64,000 bases of DNA from Paragordius varius (taxonomy: Eukaryota; Nematomorpha), in the NCBI GenBank assembly GCA_964247055.1, contig OZ176060.1:248001-312000 (forward strand), read 5' to 3'. Of this stretch, positions 1 through 10,801 are shown one piece after another (the first letter of the stretch is position 1; each line of letters opens with the position of its first letter). A program made the translations under genes and the position numbers. The notes beneath the pieces are model-generated. The model had not been told where the DNA came from and did not search any database. It saw only the letters and a list, made by a program, of their open reading frames with translations.

Positions 1-275
1 TTAATTTTTGAGTGTTTAAAGACTCACTTTTTCCATTATTATTGTTATCATTAAATAAATTGTTAATATCATTTAAGCTTATGTCATTGGAATCAACATT
101 TGAACATACCGAGGTATTATCTTTTACATTTTTTGGTGGTTTCAGCGAAAGATTTAACTCCGTATGTTTTCCAACCAAATAAATTATCAAGATATTGTTG
201 ATTTCGGTATTTGAAATTTTTTGCTGATTGTGAAGTATTTTCACTTTTATTTATTTTAGATAACAAAAGTTACGA
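1..275 (-). pseudogene. C2H2 zinc-finger family, partial copy running off the window
   Basis: Read on the minus strand, this stretch matches the middle of the zinc-finger family's second exon: remnants of the SENTQQ/DENTE region, a degenerate form of the PLDLS motif (TELNLSLK), the PPKNVKD segment, the VDSNDISLNDINNLFNDNNNN segment and SLNTQKL. The finger region would lie before base 1, outside the window. The part coding for the N-terminus is not recognisable above about base 275. The reading frame is not clean across the fragment, so I call it a relic, although the missing half cannot be judged. It is the left-most of seven coding copies in the window. Confidence 0.75.
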
Positions 276-544
276 ATCATTGGTGTACTCTCTATACAAC
301 TCGAAGAAGAGTGTATTTTTATAAAAAACGATAAAGTTACATATTTTTCACAAAATCTTTCCAAGTAACAAACAAATGAACGAATTCACCATATGTATCT
401 TTAATGATGTGAACGTAAATCAATTAGATGGCATATTTTATATATATAATTATAATATATAGCTTAAAGTTCTTGGCATAAACTTAACTTAATCTAATTG
501 AAAAAATATTTATTTTTACAAGGTGTAAATAGGTTTTTCATAAT
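276..544. other. A+T-rich spacer
   Basis: No coding potential seen. It contains one AGATGGC site (426-432), the reverse complement of a motif that recurs through the window. Confidence 0.4.
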
Positions 545-1760
545 TTTACGAAATAAAATATTTAATATTTAACATAATGTGCCCAAATTTTGCCATACTC
601 TGTTAATAAACCGTTACAATTAAAGTGTAATTTTGTCAGTCGTGAAGATCAAAACCAAAAGCCCTATGATATTCCTGATACTTTTCCTATCGAATAAATT
701 TTATAATTTAAGAAAGAAGCCTTTAGGAAGAGGATATAAATTAATTGTATTAGCACGAGCTGATAAAAAATATAACGCTGAGTTTTTTTGAGAAAAATTT
801 GACTTTATTTGGTCCTTCATGAAGTCGAATTCACTACTACTAGTAGTCTACGAGCAGTATTAAATGTGTTATTAATTATCCAAATTTGTTAAAATTTTTT
901 ATATTTATAATAATAAAAATTGTAGTATTTTATATTTTTGTACTATGCAAATATTATATCCATTAGTTTACTCGTATAATTTTAATGTATTATCGCTAAT
1001 TATATTTATTTGGTAAATTACTTTCATAGAAATTTTGCTTAAAACCTATATACTAAGTGAATGATCATTTTCGCATACCTTTTATTATAGCAGATTAATC
1101 TAAAAAGTTAACTAATTATAAAGTATTTGTTAAGTATATGCCATCTTTATCTTTATATTTAATATATATTGTAATTAGTTTAAAGATAGTTCATTAGGAA
1201 TGTATAAAAAGTTATGTTACAATGTTGACTCACCAATAACATATTTTATTGTGTAATTCATTTAAATGCTAGAATTGGCATATAAAAGTCGCAAAAATAA
1301 TTTAAATTTATATGCATTCAATTATTTTGATATAAATTACATTTTATATTATGCGAAATCCTCTAAATTATTCTACATTTTACCATCCTAAAAAATATAA
1401 ACATATTTAGGAGGCAGGTATATATAGACTGCTGTGTTTTGTCCATATTTGGGTATCAATAGCAACATAAAGGGAATTCTTCCATGATTCAGTAAAAATC
1501 AAACTTATACGGCAAAAAACTTAAAAATATAAAGAATTATTTAAAAGATATCCATTTTATAAACATTTTTGGCATAATTATTGAAATGTTTTAATTGTGA
1601 AATATGTAATGATTATGAGCATATACTTTTGCTACTTTGCAATATTAACCAATGATATATTAAAAAATAAAAACTAAAAGTACTTAGAAAAAAATAATTA
1701 ACTATATTTTACGTTTTGTCTGTATATCAATTACGACTGTATTAAGAAATAAAATAAATT
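545..1760 (+). repeat. Segmental duplicate, copy 1 of a ~1.2-kb direct pair
   Basis: This block matches 51065-52375 in the same orientation with small indels throughout. Shared landmarks include CCAAAAGCCCTATGATATTC, the (A/T)-rich core around TTGGTAAATTAC, the GCCATCT site (1140 and 51657) and the MITE at the right end (1490 and 52100). The MITE lies at the same place in both copies, so it was there before the duplication. No open frame is conserved between the two copies. Confidence 0.85.
1490..1739. mobile_element. Tc1/mariner-type MITE (CAGTAAAAAT family)
   Basis: About 250 bp with inverted ends: CAGTAAAAATC with TATACGGCAAAAAAC on the left, and ACGTTTTGTCTGTATA ending in ACTG on the right, flanked by T/A-rich target. 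Its partner at 52100-52342 sits in the duplicated block. Confidence 0.8.
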
Positions 1761-2972
1761 AACTGCTTATTGGATGGCTTAGAGCCTATGTTGTTTCCGT
1801 AATGCTTAAAAATAGCATGAATAAGGCTTTAACAAAAAGATATTAAATTTATAAACAAAGTATGCAATTTTTTAAAAAAATATTTTTTATAATCTATGAT
1901 ATATTTATAAATTTCATCTCGGCTTATTAACATTAAGTATGGATCAAATTGTTTTTAAAAACCATTTTTAAATTTATAAAAATACCCTTAAAGTGCAAAT
2001 GGTAATTTAAATTTGGTTGCGTCATTTTAAATAGGTTCAGTATTTTTATAGATATAAAAATTTATATTGGCTTATCTATGAGAAAGCTTATAGTCGCATC
2101 ACAACTAGCTTCTATAGCGTAGGTATATGAGCAAATGTGTAGTATCTTATATATTTGAATTAATTTTTATTATTATAAATTCGTACAAATTAAATAAATT
2201 TGTGTAATTAACCCTTATATATATTTAATAATTTTAACGATTTAAAACATCAGAAGGCAAAAAAGATACTTATTTATTATACCTTATAAAGAATAAATAG
2301 GATGTAAATAAAGTAAATTTATTTCAGTCCATTTACGTTAATTATAAATTATAATATTATAAATATGCCATCTACTTAATGTAAAATGTAACTAAACGGC
2401 CCTGTTATTAATAAAGAAACATGCGTAATGTCCATATAGTTCCCACATATGCAAGTTACATTGGGGTAAATTTGATTTGTTCTTCGTATTTTTCTCCAAT
2501 TTAATTATCTATGATATTATTAAACTTTAAATTTGTTCATCTTTAATCAAAAAGTTTTCTGGACTCATGTCATAGGAAAAATTCCACAATAAATATGGTA
2601 ATATATATTATTTTAATGACCATAAATATAATTCTCCAACATTTGGAAAACGAAATAAGAAACTTTGGTAACCATTCTGCATTTACCTAAAAACTACGGC
2701 ATTTCAGATTGGAGCATTTGTTGTAAATTATGACTTTAATTTTTTAAAAAAAAACAGGTTTATAATGATGATCTATAAAAGTATAACTTTTTAATGTAAT
2801 TTGTCTATAAAAATTAACATAAATGAGGATCTAATTTATCTTGATTAGTAATAATCTGAATTTCCTCTTAAGCATTTAACAGCATAAATAGGTTAAATTT
2901 CAGAGAAAAATTAAGATAACAAACAATTTCGAGAATATATTTTTTTGTCAATAAACAAACATCTATAAAACC
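1761..2972. other. A+T-rich intergenic DNA
   Basis: No gene recognised. It holds one GCCATCT site at 2367-2373, followed by CGGCCCTGTTATTA, which resembles sequence after the same motif at 12.8 and 15.8 kb. Confidence 0.4.
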
Positions 2973-3138
2973 AATTTATTAAAAAATTAAGCTGAAATGC
3001 GTACAAATATAAAAAATATATTTTTTAATTTTCGACTTTTATAAGAGTCTTTATCGAAAGACTTAACTATAAAAGTCGAAAATTAAATTATATATTTTTT
3101 ATATTTGTAAGCACTTCAGCTTAATTTTTTAATAAATT
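2973..3138. repeat. Long near-perfect foldback (hairpin) element
   Basis: Two arms of about 70 bp are near-exact reverse complements: the left arm includes AAGCTGAAATGCGTACAAAT and AATTTTCGACTTTTATA, the right arm TATAAAAGTCGAAAATT and ATTTGTAAGCACTTCAGCTT. The short centre is itself palindromic (AGTCTTT-ATCG-AAAGACT). It could be a foldback transposon or a hairpin-RNA source. No open frame. Confidence 0.85.
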
Positions 3139-3254
3139 TTATAAATATAATGCGTAATTCTCCCAATTATAATATCTAAAATCAATTTAACCTTTTTCTT
3201 AAAATCAAGAGGATTTTCCTTGCTTATTACGTTTTGCATTTTTTATTTTTTAAA

Positions 3255-3330
3255 AGTGTAAATAACTTTCTTATATCACTCGTAAGGGCCTAAACCATAA
3301 GCACCATGATAATTATGATATAATTCCTAT
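3255..3330 (+). repeat. Copy of the ACTCGTAAGGGC dispersed repeat
   Basis: Contains AACTTTCTTATATCACTCG and TAAGGGCCTAAACCATAAGC, shared with 19985-20060 (+) and with two copies between 32.5 and 32.8 kb (-). Confidence 0.55.
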
Positions 3331-3562
3331 CAATATAATAAATTTTTAATAAACATATAATAATTTAGACACGATATACTATTTCATAATTTATTAAATA
3401 TAGAAAAATGTCATTTATACTATATCAAAAGTTAAATAATCCATATTTTTCTATAAGTATATTTGCACTTTCAATAAATATAATATGCAGTTTTTTATAG
3501 ATAAAAGCTTATAAAGCAATTATAGTACTAAACAGGCCATCTATTTATAGAAATTATAAAAT

Positions 3563-3813
3563 TTACTGAGGGGAAAAACGTAACATAACGGCAAATATTT
3601 TTTTTCAAAAGACAACCATTCTTAAACCTTTTTTTGCCCATGTAAGTTTATTAAGTGTATAATACATAATTGATTGTGTAATCAATATACTCTTTCAACT
3701 TTGCAGTATATATTAATTAGGTATTTTCAAATATATCAAGTTTTTAAAAGTACAGCGGTCTTTTGAAAAAAACATTGGTGTCTTTATTATCTGTATAATT
3801 CCAAATTTTACTG
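3563..3813. mobile_element. Tc1/mariner-type MITE, diverged
   Basis: The left end is eroded (AAAAACGTAACATAACGGC). The right end is clear (CTGTATAATTCC then ATTTTACTG). The interior AATACATAATTGATTGTG is typical of the family. A GCCATCT site (3536-3542) lies just before it. Confidence 0.7.
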
Positions 3814-4234
3814 TAATCTAAACATTCATTTATATACTAATGAGTGTAGCTATATCAGCTCCTCCATTTATTCCTTTTTTGTTTTAGCAATATTATATAA
3901 ATATTTATATTTTTATTTAAGGTACTGTCAATTTATTATCATTTAAAAAAAATTTACATACATAAAAAATTATTATTTTCCCATTTACGTAAGAATTATT
4001 AAAATGATTATATGCGTAAAAATGTTAGATTGTTTGACATCAATACATTTTGCTAGCAAATTTTTATAAATCTATAAAATTTTTCCATAGTACCATAAAG
4101 CGAAACGATTATAATTGCAAAAGGAATAGAATGTCATTAATTTATATCTTATCCCTTAAATTCCATTAAATAAATTATATAAAAATCAAGGTTTAAATTT
4201 GAACTTTTTGATAAAACAGTAAATAATTATTTAG

Positions 4235-4251
4235 CCCCCCCCCCCCCCCCC
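4235..4251. repeat. Poly-C run
   Basis: Seventeen consecutive C bases followed by TTTTT, in sequence that is otherwise nearly all A and T. Confidence 0.95.
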
Positions 4252-4421
4252 TTTTTGTAAATTATATTTATATAATTAACGAGACCATAACTAATGCAGT
4301 AAACTAAAGCATTAATCTGGTCAGAAATTATATTTTAAAAAAGGGTGACCAAGATATAACCAATAAAAGATAATCTCCTTATGACATATACCAGAAGTGT
4401 TGCAAAAGGAATGTCATTCAC

Positions 4422-4740
4422 CAGACGTTCCGCTTTTGGGGGGACAGTCCCGATTTTTTACCATTTATCCCGCGTCCCTCTACTTTTTTTAAAAGTCCCA
4501 ACTTTCAGAATCCAGATAAATTATATATTAAACTCATTGTTTTGAGCTTTCTTGTGTCCATACTGCTAACTGAACAGTCAAATCCGGTATACTCACGCTT
4601 ACGATATTATAAAAAGTGGTTTATTTATATTGATATAATTTATTTTAGATCAATGATTTACCAAGTAAATTTCCTTTTATTGAAATATCTAAAGGACTAC
4701 TCGGTAAAACACTTGCAAGGGCGAATTCAGTAATTTGCAC
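4422..4740 (+). mobile_element. hAT-like terminal fragment
   Basis: Begins CAGACGTTCCGCTTTTGGGG, then GGACAGTCCCGATTTTTTACC, TCCCGCGTCCCTC and AAAAGTCCCAAC. This style of repeated TCCCG ends is one I associate with animal hAT elements. No second terminus or transposase reading frame is seen, so it is a fragment. The family call is by recall of termini and is tentative. Confidence 0.45.
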
Positions 4741-5669
4741 AGCGGATAACAAAGAATGACTCAGAATAATGTCAGTTTATTTTTCAAAAAACAACTTATG
4801 AGGATGAAAAAGAGAAAGAATAGGACTTATATATTTTAACGCTGTTAATCACAATCATTCCTTCAGATCTAAGGATTACAAATTATCAGAAAACTATTTT
4901 AAAAAAAATTTTTTATAATATTTTTTTCAAAAAATTTTTTAAAAAAATAAACATCTAAAATTAAAAATTTTTTTATAAAATAATAAATCAAAAAATTTTA
5001 TAAAAAAATAACATACCTATTACGAAAAATTATTTTACAATCATTTGAGGTTCAAATTTAATTTAGATTTACTTTACCCGATCCTAAAAATTTAGCTCTG
5101 TCATTGATATTTTGGAAAAAAATATTTATAACAAAAAATTATCGCATACTGTTCAGACAATACGAATACTAACATCGGAGGAAATATGAGAAGATGCACA
5201 AATATTTTTAAAATTTAGTGTAAAAAGTAACAAAAGAATAAATCATAAAACTTGAAAGATAATTTATTCGTTTTTAATACTCTTTATATAAGATTTTAAG
5301 TGAACTAATTTGCATGATATTAAATAAATCAAATAAAATTACGAGTAACTAATGGATCTGTTATTTACATAATACAAAAATATAAAAAAATACAATGCAA
5401 ATCTCACTAAAAACTATATCATAAAATATATATAATTTGCATATGTTTGAGAAGTATGGTTGTTGTATTCTAGAAAAATTTGTCTTTTTATTTCTACGTT
5501 TGTCTATATAATTTTTAATGTAAATCTTATAAATATTATTTGAATGAATTCAATAAATATTTGATCATAGGGTATTATAATATAATTAATATTTTAGTAT
5601 GGGAGACCTATATTATAAGTTAAATCTTAAAAACCTAAATAGTTGCGTTCCGCACATAATACTATTAGG
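4741..5669. other. A+T-rich intergenic DNA
   Basis: Homopolymeric A and T tracts at about 4890-5010. Nothing recognisable as a gene. Confidence 0.4.
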
Positions 5670-6060
5670 AAACCTGAGGGAATATTAACAATATTGACAC
5701 CATAAAACAATAATTTATTAGATAATTAACTATAAAATAAAGTTTAACTATCCTCAATAAATAAAAGTTTTAACTATATCAATATTCAGGTTATTTGAAA
5801 ATTATTTTATATTAGTCAGCCAAAAATTAAATAATATTACATAGACGAATCAGGATTTTATTAACAATGAATAAGGTAGCTTAGTTACATTTTAATTTTA
5901 TAATATTTATGCCAACTTTTTCATCGAGTTAAAAAAAAACAAAAGTCCCACAATCAGTCAATAAAAATTATAAATTAAGATCAAATAGAAACTCTATTTT
6001 AATATAATATCTGTAAAATACTTGCCATCTATTTTAAAAAATCTATAAATTCTTTTGTAA
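5670..6060 (+). repeat. Duplicated block, partner of 55580-55880
   Basis: Shares AATATTGACACCATAAAA, ACGAATCAGGATTTTATTAA, CAATGAATAAGGTAGCTTAG and AAGTCCCACAAT with 55580-55880. The partner carries a MITE at 55.87-56.14 kb, just before its CTTGCCAT, that is absent here before the CTTGCCATCT of 6021-6030. Confidence 0.75.
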
Positions 6061-6344
6061 ATGATAAAAATTCATCAACCTTCAGCTGAATGTTTCAATT
6101 ACACAAATTATATATACTATCTTTCCAAAAAATATTAGATATTTCTGTATATCTAGATTAATTTTTAATATTTATTTGTTTCTATGTATTTTTTACACAA
6201 TACAGTTTAGTAAAAGAGCGGATTTCTTTTTAATTTTAGTCATTTTTTATACAATTTGGTTAAATATTTATTAATTTTTATGTAAAATAAAACACACAAT
6301 CACAAAAATATTTTTTAATTTGTTTGATTTATATATTTCTATGC

Positions 6345-6445
6345 ATGCGTAAGGGTTTAACCCAGGTTTGAGCTGATGACGTATAAGAGCGTGGCTCGTT
6401 AATTAAACCGTACAGCCTGTATCTTCTATGAAAAACTTAGAGTAT
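6345..6445 (-). repeat. Copy of the conserved GCGTGGC block
   Basis: Contains TTTAACCCAGGTTTGAGCTG, AGAGCGTGGCTCG, TTAAACCGTACAGCCTG and AAAACTTAGAGTATTTACC. It matches blocks at 40.4, 56.5 kb (same strand) and 14.5, 23.5, 39.8 kb (opposite strand). This is the one copy with no zinc-finger relic close by. Confidence 0.6.
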
Positions 6446-7375
6446 TTACCAAATCAGACAAGACATTTTACATCTTTATATATTTTTAGTTGAAATATTT
6501 ATAGATATATAATATTATTTTCAAATTATTGGAATTTCCTCCAATATTACGAAATAAGGACGCCGACCTCGAAGCTGTTGATTATCTTTCTTAAATATCA
6601 GAACTTCACCTGGATGCTCTATATTTGGCACACTACATTCAAAGATAATTTACATTAACAACCAGATTTTACGTATGATGAAAATTATGACATCCTTTTT
6701 ATTTTTAACATTTATTTAATAATATAATTTAAAATTAATGTTGAGCCTAAATGCCGTAAAAATTTGAATATTTCATAAAACTTTATAAATACTTAGAATG
6801 TATTAAAAAGTCAACATAAAAATATCAGAATATAGTCTGGTCCGACTTTCAATATAAATGTTTAAGTTATATATGAACATAATCCTTAGTATATTTAATA
6901 TAATAAGCATAATGTAATATTTCTCAGACAAACATTTTTCAAGAAACCATCGAATGATTAATTTGACATCTTTCTTTTTACAATGCATGGCCGGTTATAA
7001 CATAAATTAATTATATAGATGGCGTTTTTTAACTGTAATTACTATATATTGGAATCACTGTACTAAAATTATATTAATTTATTTAACTAAAAGTTTGTTC
7101 TTTACAGGGTTAAAAATAGCAACTTTCTTATATCCATAAAGTTTTTAATAATCATTATATATTTATATAAATACTACACTATCGCCGATATGGCTGTTAA
7201 AGTCTCCTAGGTATTTTTAATTTTTGGCTATAAATGAATATTTCTTTAATATATCATAATTTTTGGTGGTAATTTCTTACTCCCATTTAATATTGTACCT
7301 TAAGTAATTTTACCTGGCCAATATTTAAAAAATGCTGCCTTTTAGGATGAAATTTTGAAGTATCCAAAATTGTAA
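6446..7375. other. A+T-rich intergenic DNA
   Basis: No gene recognised. One AGATGGC site at 7017-7023. Confidence 0.4.
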
Positions 7376-7735
7376 AATAAACCCACATTTTCGCCGCTAT
7401 TTTGTTCTTTAATTATTTTAAACCGTAAATACAGCACGCAAACAGTGTTTATTAAGGGAAAAGATAAATTAACATGGATAGTTTCTAATATTGTAAATTA
7501 CCGGCAAATATATTTCATTTTAATATCAACTGTTTGTATTGTGTTTTGGAGCTATCTCAATTTCTAGAGGTTTACTGTGAATTCTATTTTTTTTATCTAA
7601 TACCTAGAGAGATTAATAATTATATTAAGCAACAACTCTTAAAACTAGTATTTACTAAGTTCATTATGAAATGCCCCCAAAATATCGTTTGCAAAAAAAT
7701 GAAAAGCTAAAATGAACAGTTTATAAAATCTAAAA
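7376..7735 (+). repeat. Direct repeat, left copy, flanking a transposon cluster
   Basis: Matches 12175-12510 in the same orientation. Shared pieces are AAATAAACCCA, TTTTCGCCGC, CATTTTAATATCAACTGTTT, GTGTTTTGGAG and CCCCCAAAATATCGT. Two retroelements lie between the copies. Confidence 0.8.
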
Positions 7736-8189
7736 ATTTAATATTAATTAATTAATATTCAGTTCTATAATTTTAATAATAAATTTTATAAATTTACGGA
7801 TTAGTTATTAAAGCCACAACGCACTATTGAATATTTAAAAAAACAATATTAAACTCAAATTTAGATGTAAAAAAATAGATGGATTTTCATTATAATTTAA
7901 AATTTATTAAACTGGAAAATCTTGTAAATATTAACATATATTTTCTCAAGAAAAATATTAAATTGGTTTATAATTTATTATAAATAATTTTCATATAATT
8001 GTGTGTCATTTTTATAGAATATTTTATAAAAAAAATATTTTTAACCAGATTTCATGTGTGTTATTCTCAGTAACCTAACATTACTATTAATAAATTTTAT
8101 TTAGTTTAAATTTGATGGCCCGCGTTCGACCCATCTGACGCAACTTCGAAAACGAAAAATTCTTAATTAATTTTAAATCAAAATTATTT

Positions 8190-8935
8190 TTATTTATACC
8201 AATTATTATAATTATCATGCTATTATCAAGAATGAATTGTGTTCTGGTTGGAGGGAGGGACAAATCGTCGACAGAACGGGATGGTTATTGTACAATGTCA
8301 ACGACAATGGCAAAATTATCCGCAAACATGCTGATCAATTAAGGAATCGCATGGATTGGTCGACCGAAGGAGAAGACGGGAGAAGTGAGGAAAAGACTAA
8401 AAACTTAAAATGATAATAACAGTGAGGAAAAGACTAAAAACTTAACCAACAACTTAAACAACAATGATAATAACCTCCGAAAACATCCCACGGAACATGA
8501 AATAAGAACCCCTGAAAACATCGAGGAGAATCCGGAATCAGAAAGTGCGCCTTCAAGTGAGAATACTCCCGTGCAAACAAGTGACACTTCTCCTACTACA
8601 ACTCGCCGGTACCCGATTAGATCCCGAAAGCCACCCGACCGATATCAAGCTTAAGGAAGAAGGTATGTTAAAAGGGTTATCATCATACGCAAATTATCCT
8701 TCTCTTTTTTAGTGCATAATACACTTTGGTCCTTGTTACGTTAAAAATATATATTACCTTGGTTGTGAATGCAAACAACGTTTAAACCACACAACTTTAT
8801 CCTTGTGAATGCAATAACCAAATTTCCTAATGTATATAAGGAATCATTGTAACACACAGAACACATTATATTATATTATTCAGTTTTGATGTTATACTAA
8901 ATAAATAAATATATCCTTTATAATTTATATTAGCT
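8190..8935 (+). mobile_element. Gypsy-like LTR retrotransposon, 3' end only (fossil)
   Basis: Remains of the 3' part of a Ty3/Gypsy-type element: a stretch resembling the C-terminal tail of integrase (WREGQIVDRTGW and the HADQLRNR signature typical of the end of Gypsy pol) at about 8240-8380, a Pro/Thr/Ser-rich tail ending in RKPPDRYQA, a purine-rich tract at about 8651-8663, and an LTR starting with TGTT near 8666. The LTR carries a TATA-like GTATATAAGG and an AATAAATAAA polyadenylation region. The LTR's right edge near 8935 is approximate. No gag, protease, RT or 5' LTR is seen, so it is a broken, partial copy. Its higher G+C than the surroundings suggests it is not very old. Confidence 0.75.
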
Positions 8936-9091
8936 ATCTATTTATTTTCCAAGTTAATTCTATCTTTTATCAGTTTTTCTCATTCATTCAAAAAATGCAC
9001 GAAATTACCTTAGTAAAATATTCCAATTCAATAGGATTCGTATTTTATTTTATTTTTACTAATTGATATATATTTATGTATTTCTTTTTTA

Positions 9092-9196
9092 ATTATTATT
9101 ATTATTATTATATTTTGGTTAAAATTTTTTGATTCTTTTTTAGATTATTATTATTATTATTATATTTTTGGTTAAAATTTTTTGATTCTTTTTTAG
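9092..9196 (+). repeat. Tandem repeat, two ~52-bp units
   Basis: Two near-identical units, each an (ATT)n run followed by TTGGTTAAAATTTTTTGATT and CTTTTTTAG. They lie just before the LINE at 9.3 kb and may belong to its 5' flank. Confidence 0.85.
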
Positions 9197-9355
9197 TTGC
9201 TTTACAGATTAGATCTTAGAGTTTATTATCTATATTATTCTTCTTTATTGTATTTTTGTTTTTTATGAGTGTTTTTTGTAAGGCGTGCAGGCCAGACCCG
9301 GCCAGTCGCTGCACGGAGGTAGGGGCCAATAGGGATAAGGAAGGTTGTAAAATGT

Positions 9356-10129
9356 GTTTTACCAGTATAAATGTTGGTTCGTTAAAAAGTAAGTTATATG
9401 ATTTAGTTGAAACTATGAGAAAAAGGTAAATTTTTTGTGCATTCAGGAGACCAGGAAATGGTACTAAGACGTTAGAGGGTAATTATAAAATGTTTTATTC
9501 AGGTTCTACGGATGGTTACAGTGGGGTTGCCATAATAGTGTGCCCAAGATTTGCCAATCAAGTAATTGAGGTTAGACGTGCTGACAGTAGAATCATAAGT
9601 GTCGACCTTGTTAAATAAGAGGGTTTTTACTATATTTAGCGTTTATGCCCCCCAGATAGGTTTAACCAAACCGGAGAAAGATAAATTTTATGATTTGTTA
9701 GACGCAGAAATGACTTCATTAACGAAAGACAGAGAAATTATATTTTGTGGTGATTTCAACGGGCACGTGGGACAAAATAGGAGAGGTTTTGAGCCTTGGC
9801 ACGGCGGAAAAGGTTGCGGGGTTATAAATGAAGAAGGGGCTAGTTTATTAAGATTTGTCCAATTTTATAACTTTGCTATAACAAATACTTTTTTTACGAA
9901 AAGGGATAGCCACTTAATTACCTACGAAAGTGGAAATAAGAAGTTACAAATTGATTATATTCTAGTGCCACGAAAGTCTTTAAAGTTTGTTTTGGACTGC
10001 AAAGTGGTACCTAACTTGCAGATTATCACACAACACAATTTAATTATGTGTAAATATATGACATATATACCAATAAATGCCAAAAAGCCTAAGCTTATAG
10101 CGCCGAAGGTAATTAACTGGGATCCCTAA
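9356..10129 (+). pseudogene. LINE endonuclease domain (RTE, broken)
   Basis: The conserved APE-type endonuclease segments are visible in order: INVGSLKSKL near the start, YKMFYSGS, GYSGVAIIV, then in the long open piece from 9599 FSVYAPQIG, the catalytic FCGDFNGHVG, NTFF, IDYI and TQHNLIMC. The His in the last motif corresponds to the catalytic His of the family. The long piece is 176 residues; the N-terminal third is in other frames. The function would have been to nick target DNA for reverse transcription. In its present state it is non-functional as a single protein. Confidence 0.85.
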
Positions 10130-10206
10130 GAAACAGTAAAGATAGATTCGTAGAAACGGTAGGCATACTAGACAGGAACAGTGATCCAGAAAGTGTTTGG
10201 TCTCAG

Positions 10207-10716
10207 GTGGCAAAAAAAATAAGAGAAGCGGGAGTTAAGGTGTGCGGATTGAAAGGTGGCAGAAACCAGGTTTATAGAGAAGCATGGCTGAAAGACGAAA
10301 AAATAATTCTGAAATCGCGAGAGAAAAATCAAGCTTTTAAAATGTGGAGGTTTACCCACCAAGCAGAAGACAAGGAAAAATATAAAAGGATTAATAAGGA
10401 ACTTAAAAGGCTTGTAAGATTGGTCAAAAAAGAAAAGACGGCATCATTATATGAAGAGTTGAACAGTAAGCAAGGTCTAAACAAAGTTTTTAAAATTGCT
10501 CGACAAAGACACAGAAGAAAGCTGGACTTGCCCCCTTACGCGACAGCTATTAAAGATAAAAAAGGCAAATTACTCGTTGAGGAAGCGAAAATATTGAAAA
10601 GGTGGAAAGAATATTTCCAGGAGCTTGAATTGGGCGTCAGTGAAACTAGTTTACCCGAAACACAAGATTATATATCTGCGCATATTGAAAGACAAAAGAG
10701 GAAGTCCCTGGTTTAG
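10207..10716 (+). pseudogene. LINE linker between endonuclease and RT (RTE, broken)
   Basis: A 169-residue Lys/Arg-rich open piece (KKIREAGVKVCG at its start, KIARQRHRRKLDLPPYA near its end). It corresponds to the region between endonuclease and reverse transcriptase in RTE elements. The fragment at 18.8-19.6 kb carries a close copy. That copy keeps TKEEVQGGLEEMS in one frame, which here is lost at the point where this frame ends. Confidence 0.75.
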
Positions 10717-10801
10717 AAGAGATGTCAATAAATAACGATGCAGGTCCAGACGATATTAACAAAAACTGTTGGAAAATAATGTCAGAGAAAGGTATTGAAT
10801 A

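Noticed and set aside
8110-8150. GTTCGACCC, like a tRNA B box
   Set aside because: No A box at suitable distance and no cloverleaf; no tRNA gene could be supported anywhere in the window.
8405-8587. 60-codon minus-strand frame with a hydrophobic look
   Set aside because: It is antisense to the Gypsy-like pol tail, whose plus-strand reading matches a known family.
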